64,000 nt of DNA. Source: an uncultured Eubacteriales bacterium. GTDB lineage: Bacteria > Bacillota > Clostridia > Oscillospirales > CAG-272. Below are positions 52,591 through 62,302 of this stretch, in pieces. A program made the translations under genes and the position numbers. Under the pieces are notes generated by a model. The model saw only the letters and a list, made by a program, of their open reading frames with translations, was not told where the DNA came from and did no database searches. The stretch covers positions 1 through 64,000 of the forward strand of contig CAKSLU010000007.1 in NCBI GenBank assembly GCA_934474225.1. Reading direction: 5' to 3'. Numbering within the stretch: position 1 is the first letter of the stretch; every line of letters starts with the position of its first letter.

Positions 52591-52788
52591 CTAATCCCGC
52601 TTATCGGTGCGTTCCAGCAGATAGTCCACGGTCACACCGAAATAATCCGCGATGCGGCAAAGCTCGGCATAACCAGCCTCATGCGCGCCGGTCTCGTACC
52701 GCGAAATCGTATTCTGGCTCATATTCAAATCCAGTCCCAGTTTCAACTGGGTGATGCCCCGCTCCCGACGAAGTTCCCGTAAACGCAT
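52591..52788 (-). CDS. Small XRE-type helix-turn-helix regulator
   Basis: A 65-residue Cro/CI-like protein. Starting at ATG 52788 with GAGGAAGGA upstream, it reads MRLRELRRERGITQLKLG, then an HTH with MSQNTISRYE, and ends ADYFGVTVDYLLERTDKRD, a textbook single-domain XRE repressor. Its promoter lies in the left arm of a 278-base inverted repeat. It is probably autoregulatory and may also act on the right arm. Confidence 0.85.
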   Translation of the reverse strand: MRLRELRRERGITQLKLGLDLNMSQNTISRYETGAHEAGYAELCRIADYFGVTVDYLLERTDKRD

Positions 52789-52844
52789 AATCCTTCCTCT
52801 CCGCCGCCGCAAGCCACAGCAATTCAAAAATAGTTCTTGACTTT

Positions 52845-52874
52845 AGTGTACCATAAGCGATACGAACGCGCAAG
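52845..52874 (-). promoter_or_regulatory. Promoter/operator arm facing the XRE gene
   Basis: Leftward TTGCGC, 17-base spacer, TACACT (52845-52850). The spacer lies inside a 27-base segment (52848-52874) repeated in inverted orientation at 53099-53125 with 24 of 27 bases identical. Likely the XRE operator. Confidence 0.55.
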
Positions 52875-53125
52875 CCTGCGGGCGGATATTTTGCGCGCTT
52901 TTCGCATTGTCCGCCTCGGAATATCGGTATATTCCGTCGTTGTCCGCAGCAAAAATCATCACAAAATCTCTCGCCCGCAGGTGCTACACAGTTTTGACCG
53001 AGCGGATTTTTGCCCGGGCGAGAAAAAAGACGCAGGGAATACGCCGGTATTCCGGGGGTCTTTTGACGATGCACGGACGGAAAGACGCCGGTCAAAACCT
53101 TGTGTGTTCGCATCGCTTATGGTAC
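52848..53125. repeat. 278-base imperfect inverted repeat
   Basis: End arms 52848-52874 and 53099-53125 match 24 of 27 bases when inverted (all three differences are transitions). Inside, at symmetric positions, are two dyads: GGAATAT-CGGT-ATATTCC (52918-52935) and GGAATAC-GCCG-GTATTCC (53036-53053). The midpoints of the outer and inner pairs agree within one base. No open frame in it looks real. It could be a miniature mobile element or a paired operator region. Confidence 0.65.
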
Positions 53126-53134
53126 TCAATTTGG

Positions 53135-53265
53135 TATACTAAACATATCCCGAAATGGTATATATCGCTCGGGGTGCGGATGCCGAACGCTTTTCGATGT
53201 TTTGCTTACGGTGATTCCGCACAATTTCCATGCAAAAAGGAAGTGCCGCGGCACTTCCTTTTTGC
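53135..53265 (+). ncRNA. Candidate small structured RNA
   Basis: Between the inverted repeat and the MBL promoter lies a stretch with no gene but its own strong terminator. A TATACT at 53135-53140 could be the -10 box. Predicted stems: CCCGA/TCGGG (53149-53153 with 53169-53173), GTGCGGA/TCCGCAC (53174-53180 with 53216-53222), then the terminator palindrome 53232-53265. The only short frame (19 codons from ATG 53155) has no ribosome site. No known RNA family was recognised; existence is inferred. Confidence 0.35.
53232..53265. terminator. Orphan perfect-palindrome terminator
   Basis: A 34-base perfect palindrome, arm GCAAAAAGGAAGTGCCG, with A and T runs at either side. No annotated gene ends near it on either strand, so it implies an unannotated transcript. 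Confidence 0.8.
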
Positions 53266-53283
53266 CTTTCCGACGCTGCCCCC

Positions 53284-53312
53284 TTTACAGGATGCCCGAA
53301 ATGTGATATAAT
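53284..53312 (+). promoter_or_regulatory. Promoter of the MBL hydrolase-uvrB unit
   Basis: TTTACA (53284-53289), 17 bases, TATAAT (53307-53312), about 70 bases ahead of the MBL start. No LexA/SOS box was recognised near it. Confidence 0.7.
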
Positions 53313-53381
53313 ACTATATTCAGTGAAAATCAACTTTTTTCTATGGAACTTCTGCGGCAGCTTTTGGACGGGGAGGATAAA

Positions 53382-54258
53382 ATGACCGATTATTACCGCT
53401 TCGGCGACGCACAAATCTACCGACTCGTCGAGACGCACGACGCCGGCGACATCATCCGGCGCATTGTCCCCGCTATGACGGCGGCGGCGATCCGCCCCTA
53501 TGCGGCGCGCTTCCCCGCCTGCGCCGACAGCGACGGGCATGTGCTCGCCCCGGTGCAGAGTTTTCTGCTGCTTGCCGATGGGCGGCGCATCCTCATTGAC
53601 ACCGGCATCGGCAACGGCAAGCCGCTCTGCGGCGACTGGGGCGGTCTTGACACCGACTGGCTCGACCGTCTGACGGCAGTGGCGCCGCCCGAGACGATTG
53701 ACACCGTGATCTGCACGCATCTGCACGCCGACCATGTCGGCTGGAACACGCGGCTGCAAAACGGCGCATGGACGCCGACCTTCCCGCATGCGGCATACGA
53801 TTTGCCCGCCGGAGACCTTGCCGACCTGCGTGCCCGCCTGCCGGAACTTTCCCCGGACGATGTCTGCGTGCTGCGCGATTCGATCGCGCCCGTGCTGACA
53901 GCCGGAGCGGCAGTCCCCGTGCCGGACGGCGAACGGGCAATTACCGACACGGTGTCCCTCGTCCCGACGCCGGGACACACGCCGCACCACCTCGCCGTGC
54001 GCGTCACGGCGGGCGGGCGCGCCCTGCTGTTCTGCGGCGATCTTTTCTACCATGTCTGTCAGGCGGAACACCCCGCGTGGGGTGCGGAAGAAAACCCGCT
54101 GCTGCTGGCCACGCGCCTGCGCGTGCTGGACGAGGCGGCGGCGCACGGCAGCCTGCTTTTCTTCGGTCACATGCCCTATCCGCTGCGCATCACGGCGGAT
54201 GCGGACGGATACACGGCACATCCCGTGTGCAAAACGAACCTCTTGAAAGGAGACAACG

Positions 54259-54269
<11 letters not shown>
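53382..54269 (+). CDS. MBL-fold metallohydrolase (lactonase-like)
   Basis: A 295-residue metallo-beta-lactamase-fold enzyme. The zinc motif THLHADHVGWN (HxHxDH) is near residue 112, TPGHTPHHLAV gives the next His, and FCGDLFYH gives the bridging Asp. The layout is like N-acyl homoserine lactonase or other quorum-quenching-type hydrolases, but the substrate is unknown. The ATG at 53382 has GGGGAGG upstream, so an in-frame ATG at 53343 is rejected. Its end overlaps uvrB by 11 bases, so it is translated in a coupled unit with a DNA-repair gene. Confidence 0.85.
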
Positions 54270-56224
<1,955 letters not shown>

Positions 56225-56226
<2 letters not shown>

Positions 56227-56575
56227 TTTTCGGCTCCCCTGTGCAAATTTTCGGCTCCCCTGTGCAAGGGGTGAGCTGTACGAGACGCGATGCGTCTCGC
56301 GGAGTTTTTCTTCGTCGGCTGAACACCGACGATTTCGCGAGCGAAACCGAAAAACATCCTGGCGATAGCCGTCTGAGGGGTTGTTCCGTGGCTCTGTAAC
56401 AATCCCTCCGTCGCCGTTCGGCGACACCTCCCTTTGCACAAGGGAGGCTCAGATAGAGCGGCGGGAGCAGACGGCGCCCTACGGTGTGTGCACAGTTCCC
56501 CTCATTTCGTAGGGGCGACCATTGGTCGCCCGCCTATACAAAGCGGAAACGGGCGACCAATGGTCGCCCCTACAG
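56225..56575. repeat. Tandem 21-base duplication, A element with E insert, B units
   Basis: The unit AATTTTCGGCTCCCCTGTGCA occurs twice head to tail (56225-56245 and 56246-56266); the second copy runs on into a type A element (56253-56448) that carries the E insert (about 56275-56361). Type B units follow (56459-56483 and opposed GGGCGACC hairpins at 56510-56573). They occupy the uvrB-uvrA gap. Confidence 0.85.
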
Positions 56576-56643
56576 TTTTGCAATTCATTCATTTTCGCAT
56601 CCCATTTCACTCCCCCTACTTTTTCACATGAAAGGGTATTACC

Positions 56644-59478
56644 ATGGCAAAGGATATCATCATCAAAGGCGCGCGGGTCAACAACCTCAAGAACATTGAC
56701 CTCACGATTCCGCGCGACAAACTGACCGTGCTGACCGGCCTCTCGGGCAGCGGCAAATCCTCACTGGCGTTTGACACGCTCTACGCCGAGGGTCACCGCC
56801 GCTTTGTCGAGTCGCTGTCCTCCTACGCGCGGCAGTTCCTCGGGCAGATGGACAAGCCCGACGTCGACTCGATTGAGGGGCTGTCCCCCGCAATCGCCAT
56901 CGACCAGAAGACCACCTCGAAAAACCCGCGCTCAACTGTGGGCACGGTCACCGAAATCTACGACTACCTGCGCCTCTTATACGCGCGCTGCGGCGTACCG
57001 CACTGCCCGGTCTGCGGCAAGGAAATCAAGCAGCAGACCGTGGACTCCATCATCGACAGCATCCTTGCGATGCCGGAAGGCACGCGCTTTATGGTGCTCG
57101 CCCCCATCGTGCGAAACGCCAAGGGCACGCACGAAAAGGTGCTTGCCGACGCGCGGCGCAGCGGCTATGCCCGCGTGCGCGTGGACGGCAGCCTCTACGA
57201 CCTCACGGAGACCATTTCGCTTGACAAAAACCTCAAGCACACGGTCGAAATCGTGGTGGACCGCCTCATTTGCCGCCCCGACGCGCACACCCGCATCGGC
57301 GACTCGGTGGAGACCGCCGTCGCCCTGACCGACGGGCTTGTGCGCATCGTGACCGTGCCGCGCGAGGAAGGCACCGCCGAGGAGGAGCGCGACTATTCGC
57401 TCAAATACGCCTGCGAGGAACACGGCATCAGCTTCGGCGAGCTGGAACCCCGCATGTTCTCGTTCAACGCGCCGGACGGCGCCTGCCCGCGCTGCGCGGG
57501 ACTGGGCGCGCTGACCCGCGTCTCCGAGAAAAAGCTCATGCCCGACAAGAGCCTGTCCCTGCGCGAGGGCGGCATCGCCTGCAACGGGTTCAAGACGCTC
57601 GAGGAGGAGAGCTGGAACGGCCCGCTGATTGAAGCCGTGGGCAAAAAATTCGGCTTCACGATGGATTTGCCGCTGGAAAAATACACCCGCACTGCGATGA
57701 GCGCGCTGCTCTACGGCACGGGCAGGGAAACCTACACGATTACGCGCTATTTCGGCGGCACGGCGCACCACCAGACCACGACCTTTGAGGGCATCATCCC
57801 GATGATTGACCGCCGCCGCGAATCCTACGGGCAGGAATACTACGACAGCCTGCTTGAGGAGCAGGTCTGCCCCGAATGCGGCGGCGGCCGTCTGAACAAA
57901 ATGATGCTGGCGGTCACGGTGGGCGGCAAGAACATCTACGAGCTTTGCCTGATGCCGATTGACAAGATGCTCGACTTTGTCACAAAACTGGAACTGGACA
58001 ACGAGCACCGCCAGATTGCCGCCGAAATCGTCAAGGAGATCCGCGCGCGCCTCGGCTTTCTCGTCAGCGTGGGCCTCGAATACCTGAACCTCGCGCGCCG
58101 CGCGGGCACGCTCTCGGGCGGCGAGGCGCAGCGCATCCGCCTGGCGACGCAGATTGGCTCGTCGCTCGTCGGCGTGCTCTACATCCTCGACGAGCCGAGC
58201 ATCGGTCTGCACCAGCGCGACAACGACAAGCTGATTGCCACGCTGAAAAAGCTGCGCGACCTCGGCAACACGGTGGTCGTCGTCGAGCACGACGAGGACA
58301 CCATGCGCGCCGCGGATTATCTCGTGGACATCGGCCCCGGCGCGGGCATCCACGGCGGCTACATCTGCGCGGCGGGCACGCCCGCCGAGGTGGCGAAGAA
58401 CAAGAAGTCCATCACCGGCGACTACCTTGCCGGACGGCGGAAAATCGAAGTCCCCGCCGCCCGCAGACCGGGCAACGGCGCGTTTCTGACCGTGCACGGC
58501 GCGCGGGAGCACAACCTCAAAAACATTGATGTCACCTTCCCGCTCGGCAAGTTCATCGCCGTCACCGGCGTCTCGGGCAGCGGCAAGTCCTCGCTTATCA
58601 ATTCGGTGCTCTATGAGAGCCTCGCCGCCACGCTGAACCGCGCGGTCACCTTCCCCGGCGAGCACGACAGCATCGAAGGCGTCGGCGCGCTGGACAAGGT
58701 CATCGCCATCGACCAGAGCCCCATCGGGCGCACGCCGCGCTCCAACCCCGCGACTTACACCGGCGTGTTCTCCGAGATTCGCGAGTTGTTTGCCAAGACC
58801 CGCGAGGCGAAGGCGCGCGGCTACAAGGCGGGGCGCTTCTCGTTCAACACCAAGGGCGGCAGATGCGAAGCCTGCGAGGGCGACGGCGTGAAGTGCATCG
58901 AGATGCACTTTCTGCCCGATGTGTATGTCAAGTGCGACGTCTGCGGCGGCAGACGGTACAACCGCGAGACGCTCGAGGTGCACTACAAGGAAAAGAACAT
59001 CTACGAGGTGCTGGAGATGACCGTGGAGGAGGGCGTCGAGTTCTTCTCGGGTGTCCCCTCGGTCAAGCGCAAGCTGCAGACGCTCTGCGATGTCGGGCTC
59101 GGCTATGTCAAAATCGGGCAGTCCTCCACCACGCTCTCGGGCGGCGAAGCGCAGCGCGTGAAGCTGGCGACCGAGCTTGCCCGCCGCTCCACCGGGCGCA
59201 CGGTCTACATCCTCGATGAGCCGACCACGGGTCTGCACAGTGAGGATGTGGCAAAGCTGATTGCGGTGCTCAACCGCCTCGTGGACGCGGGCAACACCGT
59301 CATTGTCATCGAGCACAACCTCGACATGATCAAGGTTGCCGACCACATCATCGACCTCGGCCCGGAGGGCGGCGAAGGCGGTGGCAGAATCGTCGCCGAA
59401 GGCACGCCCGAGGAAGTCGCCGAAGTCGAGGGGTCTTATACGGGGCAATATCTGCGGAGCAAGCTTGCAGAGAAGTGA
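56644..59478 (+). CDS. uvrA: Excinuclease ABC subunit A
   Basis: A 944-residue UvrA, the damage-sensing ABC ATPase that loads UvrB. Two ABC modules are complete: Walker A GLSGSGKSS near residue 31 and GVSGSGKSS near 644; signatures LSGGEAQRIRLATQ and LSGGEAQRVKLATE; Walker B YILDEPSIGLH and YILDEPTTGLH. Zinc modules CPVCGK, CPECGG and CEACEGDGVKCIEMHF with CDVCGG are intact. It follows uvrB across 417 bases of repeats and has no evident terminator. Confidence 0.98.
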   Translation: MAKDIIIKGARVNNLKNIDLTIPRDKLTVLTGLSGSGKSSLAFDTLYAEGHRRFVESLSSYARQFLGQMDKPDVDSIEGLSPAIAIDQKTTSKNPRSTVGTVTEIYDYLRLLYARCGVPHCPVCGKEIKQQTVDSIIDSILAMPEGTRFMVLAPIVRNAKGTHEKVLADARRSGYARVRVDGSLYDLTETISLDKNLKHTVEIVVDRLICRPDAHTRIGDSVETAVALTDGLVRIVTVPREEGTAEEERDYSLKYACEEHGISFGELEPRMFSFNAPDGACPRCAGLGALTRVSEKKLMPDKSLSLREGGIACNGFKTLEEESWNGPLIEAVGKKFGFTMDLPLEKYTRTAMSALLYGTGRETYTITRYFGGTAHHQTTTFEGIIPMIDRRRESYGQEYYDSLLEEQVCPECGGGRLNKMMLAVTVGGKNIYELCLMPIDKMLDFVTKLELDNEHRQIAAEIVKEIRARLGFLVSVGLEYLNLARRAGTLSGGEAQRIRLATQIGSSLVGVLYILDEPSIGLHQRDNDKLIATLKKLRDLGNTVVVVEHDEDTMRAADYLVDIGPGAGIHGGYICAAGTPAEVAKNKKSITGDYLAGRRKIEVPAARRPGNGAFLTVHGAREHNLKNIDVTFPLGKFIAVTGVSGSGKSSLINSVLYESLAATLNRAVTFPGEHDSIEGVGALDKVIAIDQSPIGRTPRSNPATYTGVFSEIRELFAKTREAKARGYKAGRFSFNTKGGRCEACEGDGVKCIEMHFLPDVYVKCDVCGGRRYNRETLEVHYKEKNIYEVLEMTVEEGVEFFSGVPSVKRKLQTLCDVGLGYVKIGQSSTTLSGGEAQRVKLATELARRSTGRTVYILDEPTTGLHSEDVAKLIAVLNRLVDAGNTVIVIEHNLDMIKVADHIIDLGPEGGEGGGRIVAEGTPEEVAEVEGSYTGQYLRSKLAEK

Positions 59479-59504
59479 GGGAAGAAGAGGCAGTCCGCCT
59501 GCCG

Positions 59505-60045
59505 CTATTCCGTAGGGGCGACCATTGGTCGCCCGTCCGTACCTAAGCGTTAAGCGGGCGATGGGTGGTCGCCCCTACAAAGTCAGTGCGTGCTTTCGGC
59601 TCCCCTGTGTAAGGGGAGCTGTACGAGACGCAAAGCGTTTCTTAGGCTTCCCCAATGGGGAAGCTGTCGCCGTAGGCGACTGATGAGGGATTGATGAAAG
59701 CCAAACACCGCGCCATGCTGTGCCGGCTGCCTGCATGCCCTCATCCACCGCTAACGCGGTCCCCCTTCCCCACCGGGGAAGGCTTGGTTGCGGCGGGAGC
59801 AAGCCCCCGCCCTACGGTGTGTACACATTTTCCGCTATTCCGTAGGGGCGACCATTGGTCGCCCGTCCGTACCTAAGCGTTAAGCGGGCGATGGGTGGTC
59901 GCCCCTACGGGTTTGTTCGACTTTTATGCAATCCGGTAGGGGGCATGGCGACCGGAACGCAAGCGTTCCTCAGGAGTTTTTCTTCGTCGGCTGAACACCG
60001 ACGATTTCGCTACGCGAAACCGAAAAACATCCTCGACGACCCGTT
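59505..60045. repeat. Long repeat cluster including a B unit split by the E insert
   Basis: Units in order: B hairpins (59513-59576), a truncated A/E fragment (59598-59640), a D element (59645-59783), B units (59792-59816), and a second near-copy of the first B pair (59845-59910). Last is a GGTAGGGG unit whose second half (CTCGACGACCCG) is displaced by the roughly 60-90-base E insert (to about 60033). It fills the 659 bases between uvrA and the terminator at 60102. Confidence 0.83.
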
Positions 60046-60101
60046 TTGCCTTGGTGGATGCTGGGTTTGTGCGCGTTCCTGCCACATCCCCCATTCCACG
60101 C

Positions 60102-60136
60102 AAAAAGCCGCGCGCCAGCAGGCGCGCGGCTTTTTT
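60102..60136 (-). terminator. Terminator after the RlmL-like gene
   Basis: Ten-base GC stem GCCGCGCGCC / GGCGCGCGGC around AGCA, with A5 and T6 flanks, adjacent to the stop codon at 60138. It can also stop rightward readthrough from uvrA. Confidence 0.9.
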
Positions 60137-60137
60137 C

Positions 60138-61268
60138 TCACCCCTCGGGGCGGTCAAACTTGAAATACTGGTAGAGATAGCACGGAATCATGCCGTTGTA
60201 GAGCTTGCGCACCTTGTCGGCGCGTCTGCCGTACAGCCGCTCAAACCGCTCACTGGAAGTCAGAATATAGACCTGCCAGGGTTCGAGCGAACGGAAATGC
60301 TGCCCCATGCGGGCATAGAGCCGCTCCACCTCGTCGGCGCTGCCCATGCGCTCGCCATACGGCGGGTTGCAGACGATCGTGCCGCGCCGCCCGCCCGTGC
60401 GGATGGTGCAGGCGTCGGCAACGAAGGTCTTGACCACATCCGAGACGCCCGCGCGCGCCGCATTGTCGGCGGCAAGTTGCACCATCTCGGGGTCGATGTC
60501 CGACGCATACGCCTCAAAAGCGGTCGGGCGGATCGCCGCCTTCGCCTCGGCGCGCGCCTCTGCCCAAAGCTCGGGCGGGGCGACGGCAAATTCCTCCGCG
60601 GCAAAGCGGCGGAACAGCCCGGGCGCCTGATTTTTCATAATCATCGCCGCCTCGATGGCAATCGTGCCGCTGCCGCAGAACGGGTCCCACAGCAGCACAT
60701 TCTCGCGCGGGCGGGAATTGAGCGCCAGCGCCGCCGCCAGCGTCTCGCGCAGGGGCGCAGCCCCCGCAATGGCGCGGTACCCGCGCTTGTGCAGCGGCAC
60801 GCCCGATGTGTCAATCATCAGCGTGGCGACATCCTTCAGAATAAAGAATTCAATCTGATATTTCGTCTTGCTCTCGGGGAACCAGCACATGCCGTACTCG
60901 TTGTCCAGCCGCTTGGCGACCGCCTTTTTCACGATGCTTTGGCAGTCGGGAATCGAGAACAGCTTGCTCTTCACCGCGTGCCCCTTGACCGGGAAGGCGT
61001 CCTCCCGCCCGATGAAGCGCTCCCATTCGATGGCTTTTGTCCCCTCAAACAGCTCGCCGAAGGTGCGCGCGCGAAAACTCCCCATCTTGATATACAGCCG
61101 CTCGGCGCAGCGCAGATTGATGTTGCAGCGGGCTATCGCCGCCTCGTCGCCGATAAAGCTGACTCTGCCGTCAATCGTCTCGGTGCGGCGATAGCCGAGG
61201 CGGTCGATTTCCTCGCCGAGGAAATGCTCAAGCCCGAACAGGCAGGTTGCTACAAATTCGATAACCAT
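60138..61268 (-). CDS. THUMP-domain class I RNA methyltransferase (RlmL type)
   Basis: A 376-residue SAM-dependent RNA methyltransferase. The N-terminal ferredoxin-like and THUMP part (about 1-160) is followed by a Rossmann methyltransferase with WDPFCGSGTIAIEA near residue 193 and the N6/N2-type active-site motif CNPPYGER near 305. It resembles the RlmL half of E. coli RlmKL and B. subtilis YpsC, predicted to make m2G in 23S rRNA. It lies 75 bases downstream of nrdR on the same strand, so it is probably co-transcribed. Confidence 0.92.
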   Translation of the reverse strand: MVIEFVATCLFGLEHFLGEEIDRLGYRRTETIDGRVSFIGDEAAIARCNINLRCAERLYIKMGSFRARTFGELFEGTKAIEWERFIGREDAFPVKGHAVKSKLFSIPDCQSIVKKAVAKRLDNEYGMCWFPESKTKYQIEFFILKDVATLMIDTSGVPLHKRGYRAIAGAAPLRETLAAALALNSRPRENVLLWDPFCGSGTIAIEAAMIMKNQAPGLFRRFAAEEFAVAPPELWAEARAEAKAAIRPTAFEAYASDIDPEMVQLAADNAARAGVSDVVKTFVADACTIRTGGRRGTIVCNPPYGERMGSADEVERLYARMGQHFRSLEPWQVYILTSSERFERLYGRRADKVRKLYNGMIPCYLYQYFKFDRPEG

Positions 61269-61343
61269 TGTTTATGACGCCGCTCCGGCTTTCCGCATCT
61301 GCCGGCGACGGCGCACCCTCCAAACTTCCTCTTTTTTGCGGCA

Positions 61344-61790
61344 TTACGGCTTCTTGTTCAGCCGCTCCAACTCTTCCATAAAGGTCGCCACATCCTTAAA
61401 CTCGCGGTACACCGAGGCGAAGCGCACATAGGAGACCGCGTCCAGCGCCTTGAGCTTGTCCATGATGATTTCGCCGATTTCGGTGGTCGTGATTTCGGCG
61501 CGCAGAGAGTTTTGCAGCTCGCTCTCGATCTCGCGGGCCAGTGCGGCGGTGTCCACCGGGCGCTTCTGGCACGCCTTCATCAGCCCGCTCTCCAACTTCA
61601 TGCGGTCGAAAAACTCCTTTGAGCCGTCCTTTTTGATGACGACAAGCTGCACCGAATCAATCACCTCATAGGTTGTGAAACGGCGGCGGCAGGACAGGCA
61701 TTCGCGGCGACGGCGGATGCTCGTGTTGTCGCCGACGGGGCGGGAATCAATGACCTTGCTCTCCGCAAAGCCGCAGTTGGGACATTTCAT
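61344..61790 (-). CDS. nrdR: Transcriptional repressor NrdR
   Basis: A 148-residue NrdR, the ATP/dATP-sensing repressor of ribonucleotide reductase genes. The zinc ribbon is CPNCGF with CLSCRRRF at the N-terminus, followed by the ATP-cone (about 49-139) beginning VVIKKDGSKEFF. ATG 61790 has AGGAGA upstream; an in-frame ATG at 61814 is rejected. An NrdR box lies at 61809-61824, between promoter and start, indicating autoregulation. Confidence 0.97.
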   Translation of the reverse strand: MKCPNCGFAESKVIDSRPVGDNTSIRRRRECLSCRRRFTTYEVIDSVQLVVIKKDGSKEFFDRMKLESGLMKACQKRPVDTAALAREIESELQNSLRAEITTTEIGEIIMDKLKALDAVSYVRFASVYREFKDVATFMEELERLNKKP

Positions 61791-61808
61791 GGAGTTTCTC
61801 CTATAAAA

Positions 61809-61824
61809 ACACAATATATAGTGT
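61809..61824. promoter_or_regulatory. NrdR box
   Basis: ACACAATATATAGTGT fits the NrdR-box pattern ACAC-W-ATATAT-W-GTGT. It is a single box; known targets usually carry two. It lies 19 bases from the nrdR start codon. Confidence 0.8.
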
Positions 61825-61828
61825 TTTT

Positions 61829-61858
61829 ATTATAGCATAGTCCCTATATCCTTGTAAA
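61829..61858 (-). promoter_or_regulatory. Promoter of nrdR
   Basis: TTTACA (61853-61858), 18 bases, TATAAT (61829-61834), leftward; transcription should start at the edge of the NrdR box. Confidence 0.65.
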
Positions 61859-61878
61859 TAGGAAATGCAAAAAAACTG

Positions 61879-61907
61879 TTGACAAATGCGCGCATCTGTG
61901 TTATAAT
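61879..61907 (+). promoter_or_regulatory. Exact-consensus promoter of tRNA-Pro
   Basis: TTGACA (61879-61884), 17 bases, TATAAT (61902-61907), 27 bases ahead of the mature tRNA 5' end. Confidence 0.9.
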
Positions 61908-61933
61908 AATCAGCGCTGAAAAGAAATCAGCAT

Positions 61934-62010
61934 CGGGATGTAGCACAGCTTGGTAGTGCGCTTGGTTCGGGACCAAGAGGTCGGGTGTTCGAATCACCTC
62001 ATTCCGACCA
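61934..62010 (+). tRNA. tRNA-Pro (anticodon CGG)
   Basis: A complete 77-base cloverleaf. Acceptor CGGGATG pairs with CATTCCG (one G-T pair); D stem GCAC/GTGC; anticodon stem CTTGG/CCAAG with loop TTCGGGA giving anticodon CGG (reads CCG); T arm GGGTG-TTCGAAT-CACCT. The 3' CCA is encoded. It has its own promoter and terminator. A CGG-specific isoacceptor suits a GC-rich genome. Confidence 0.96.
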
Positions 62011-62045
62011 AAAAAAGAAGACGCCGTGTGCGTCTTCTTTTTTTT
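62011..62045 (+). terminator. Terminator of tRNA-Pro
   Basis: Stem AAGAAGACGC-CGTGT-GCGTCTTCTT with A and T flanks, directly after the CCA end. Confidence 0.92.
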
Positions 62046-62063
62046 GCGTTCGGGGTGCTATGT

Positions 62064-62225
62064 GCTCCCCTGTGTAAGGGGAGCTGTCACCGTAGGTGAC
62101 TGAGGGGTTGTTTTTTGCCTTTCAATCATCTTTTACCATGCAACAATCCCTCCGGCATGCTTTGCATGCCACCTCCCTTTACACAAGGGAGGCGAATGCG
62201 GCGGGAGCGAGCCCCCGCCCTACGG
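62064..62225. repeat. Complete type A element and type B unit
   Basis: The A element spans 62064-62193 (GCATGC-TTT-GCATGC stem variant near its 3' end). It is followed by GCGGGAGCGAGCCCCCGCC at about 62199-62222. Confidence 0.85.
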
Positions 62226-62256
62226 TGTGTGCGCGAATTTTTGCCTCCCCGCACGC

Positions 62257-62287
62257 AAAAACCGCCCTGCTGTGCAGGACGGTTTTT
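62257..62287 (-). terminator. Terminator after the right-edge SLH gene
   Basis: Stem AAAAACCGCCCTGC / GCAGGACGGTTTTT around TGT (one mismatch), 15 bases past the stop codon. Confidence 0.85.
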
Positions 62288-62302
62288 ATCTTTACATTGC
62301 GG

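Noticed and set aside
52837..53142. Rightward frame of 101 codons across the inverted repeat (and a leftward frame at 52679-53113)
   Set aside because: They run through palindromic, promoter-bearing DNA, have no Shine-Dalgarno sequence and no recognisable domain.
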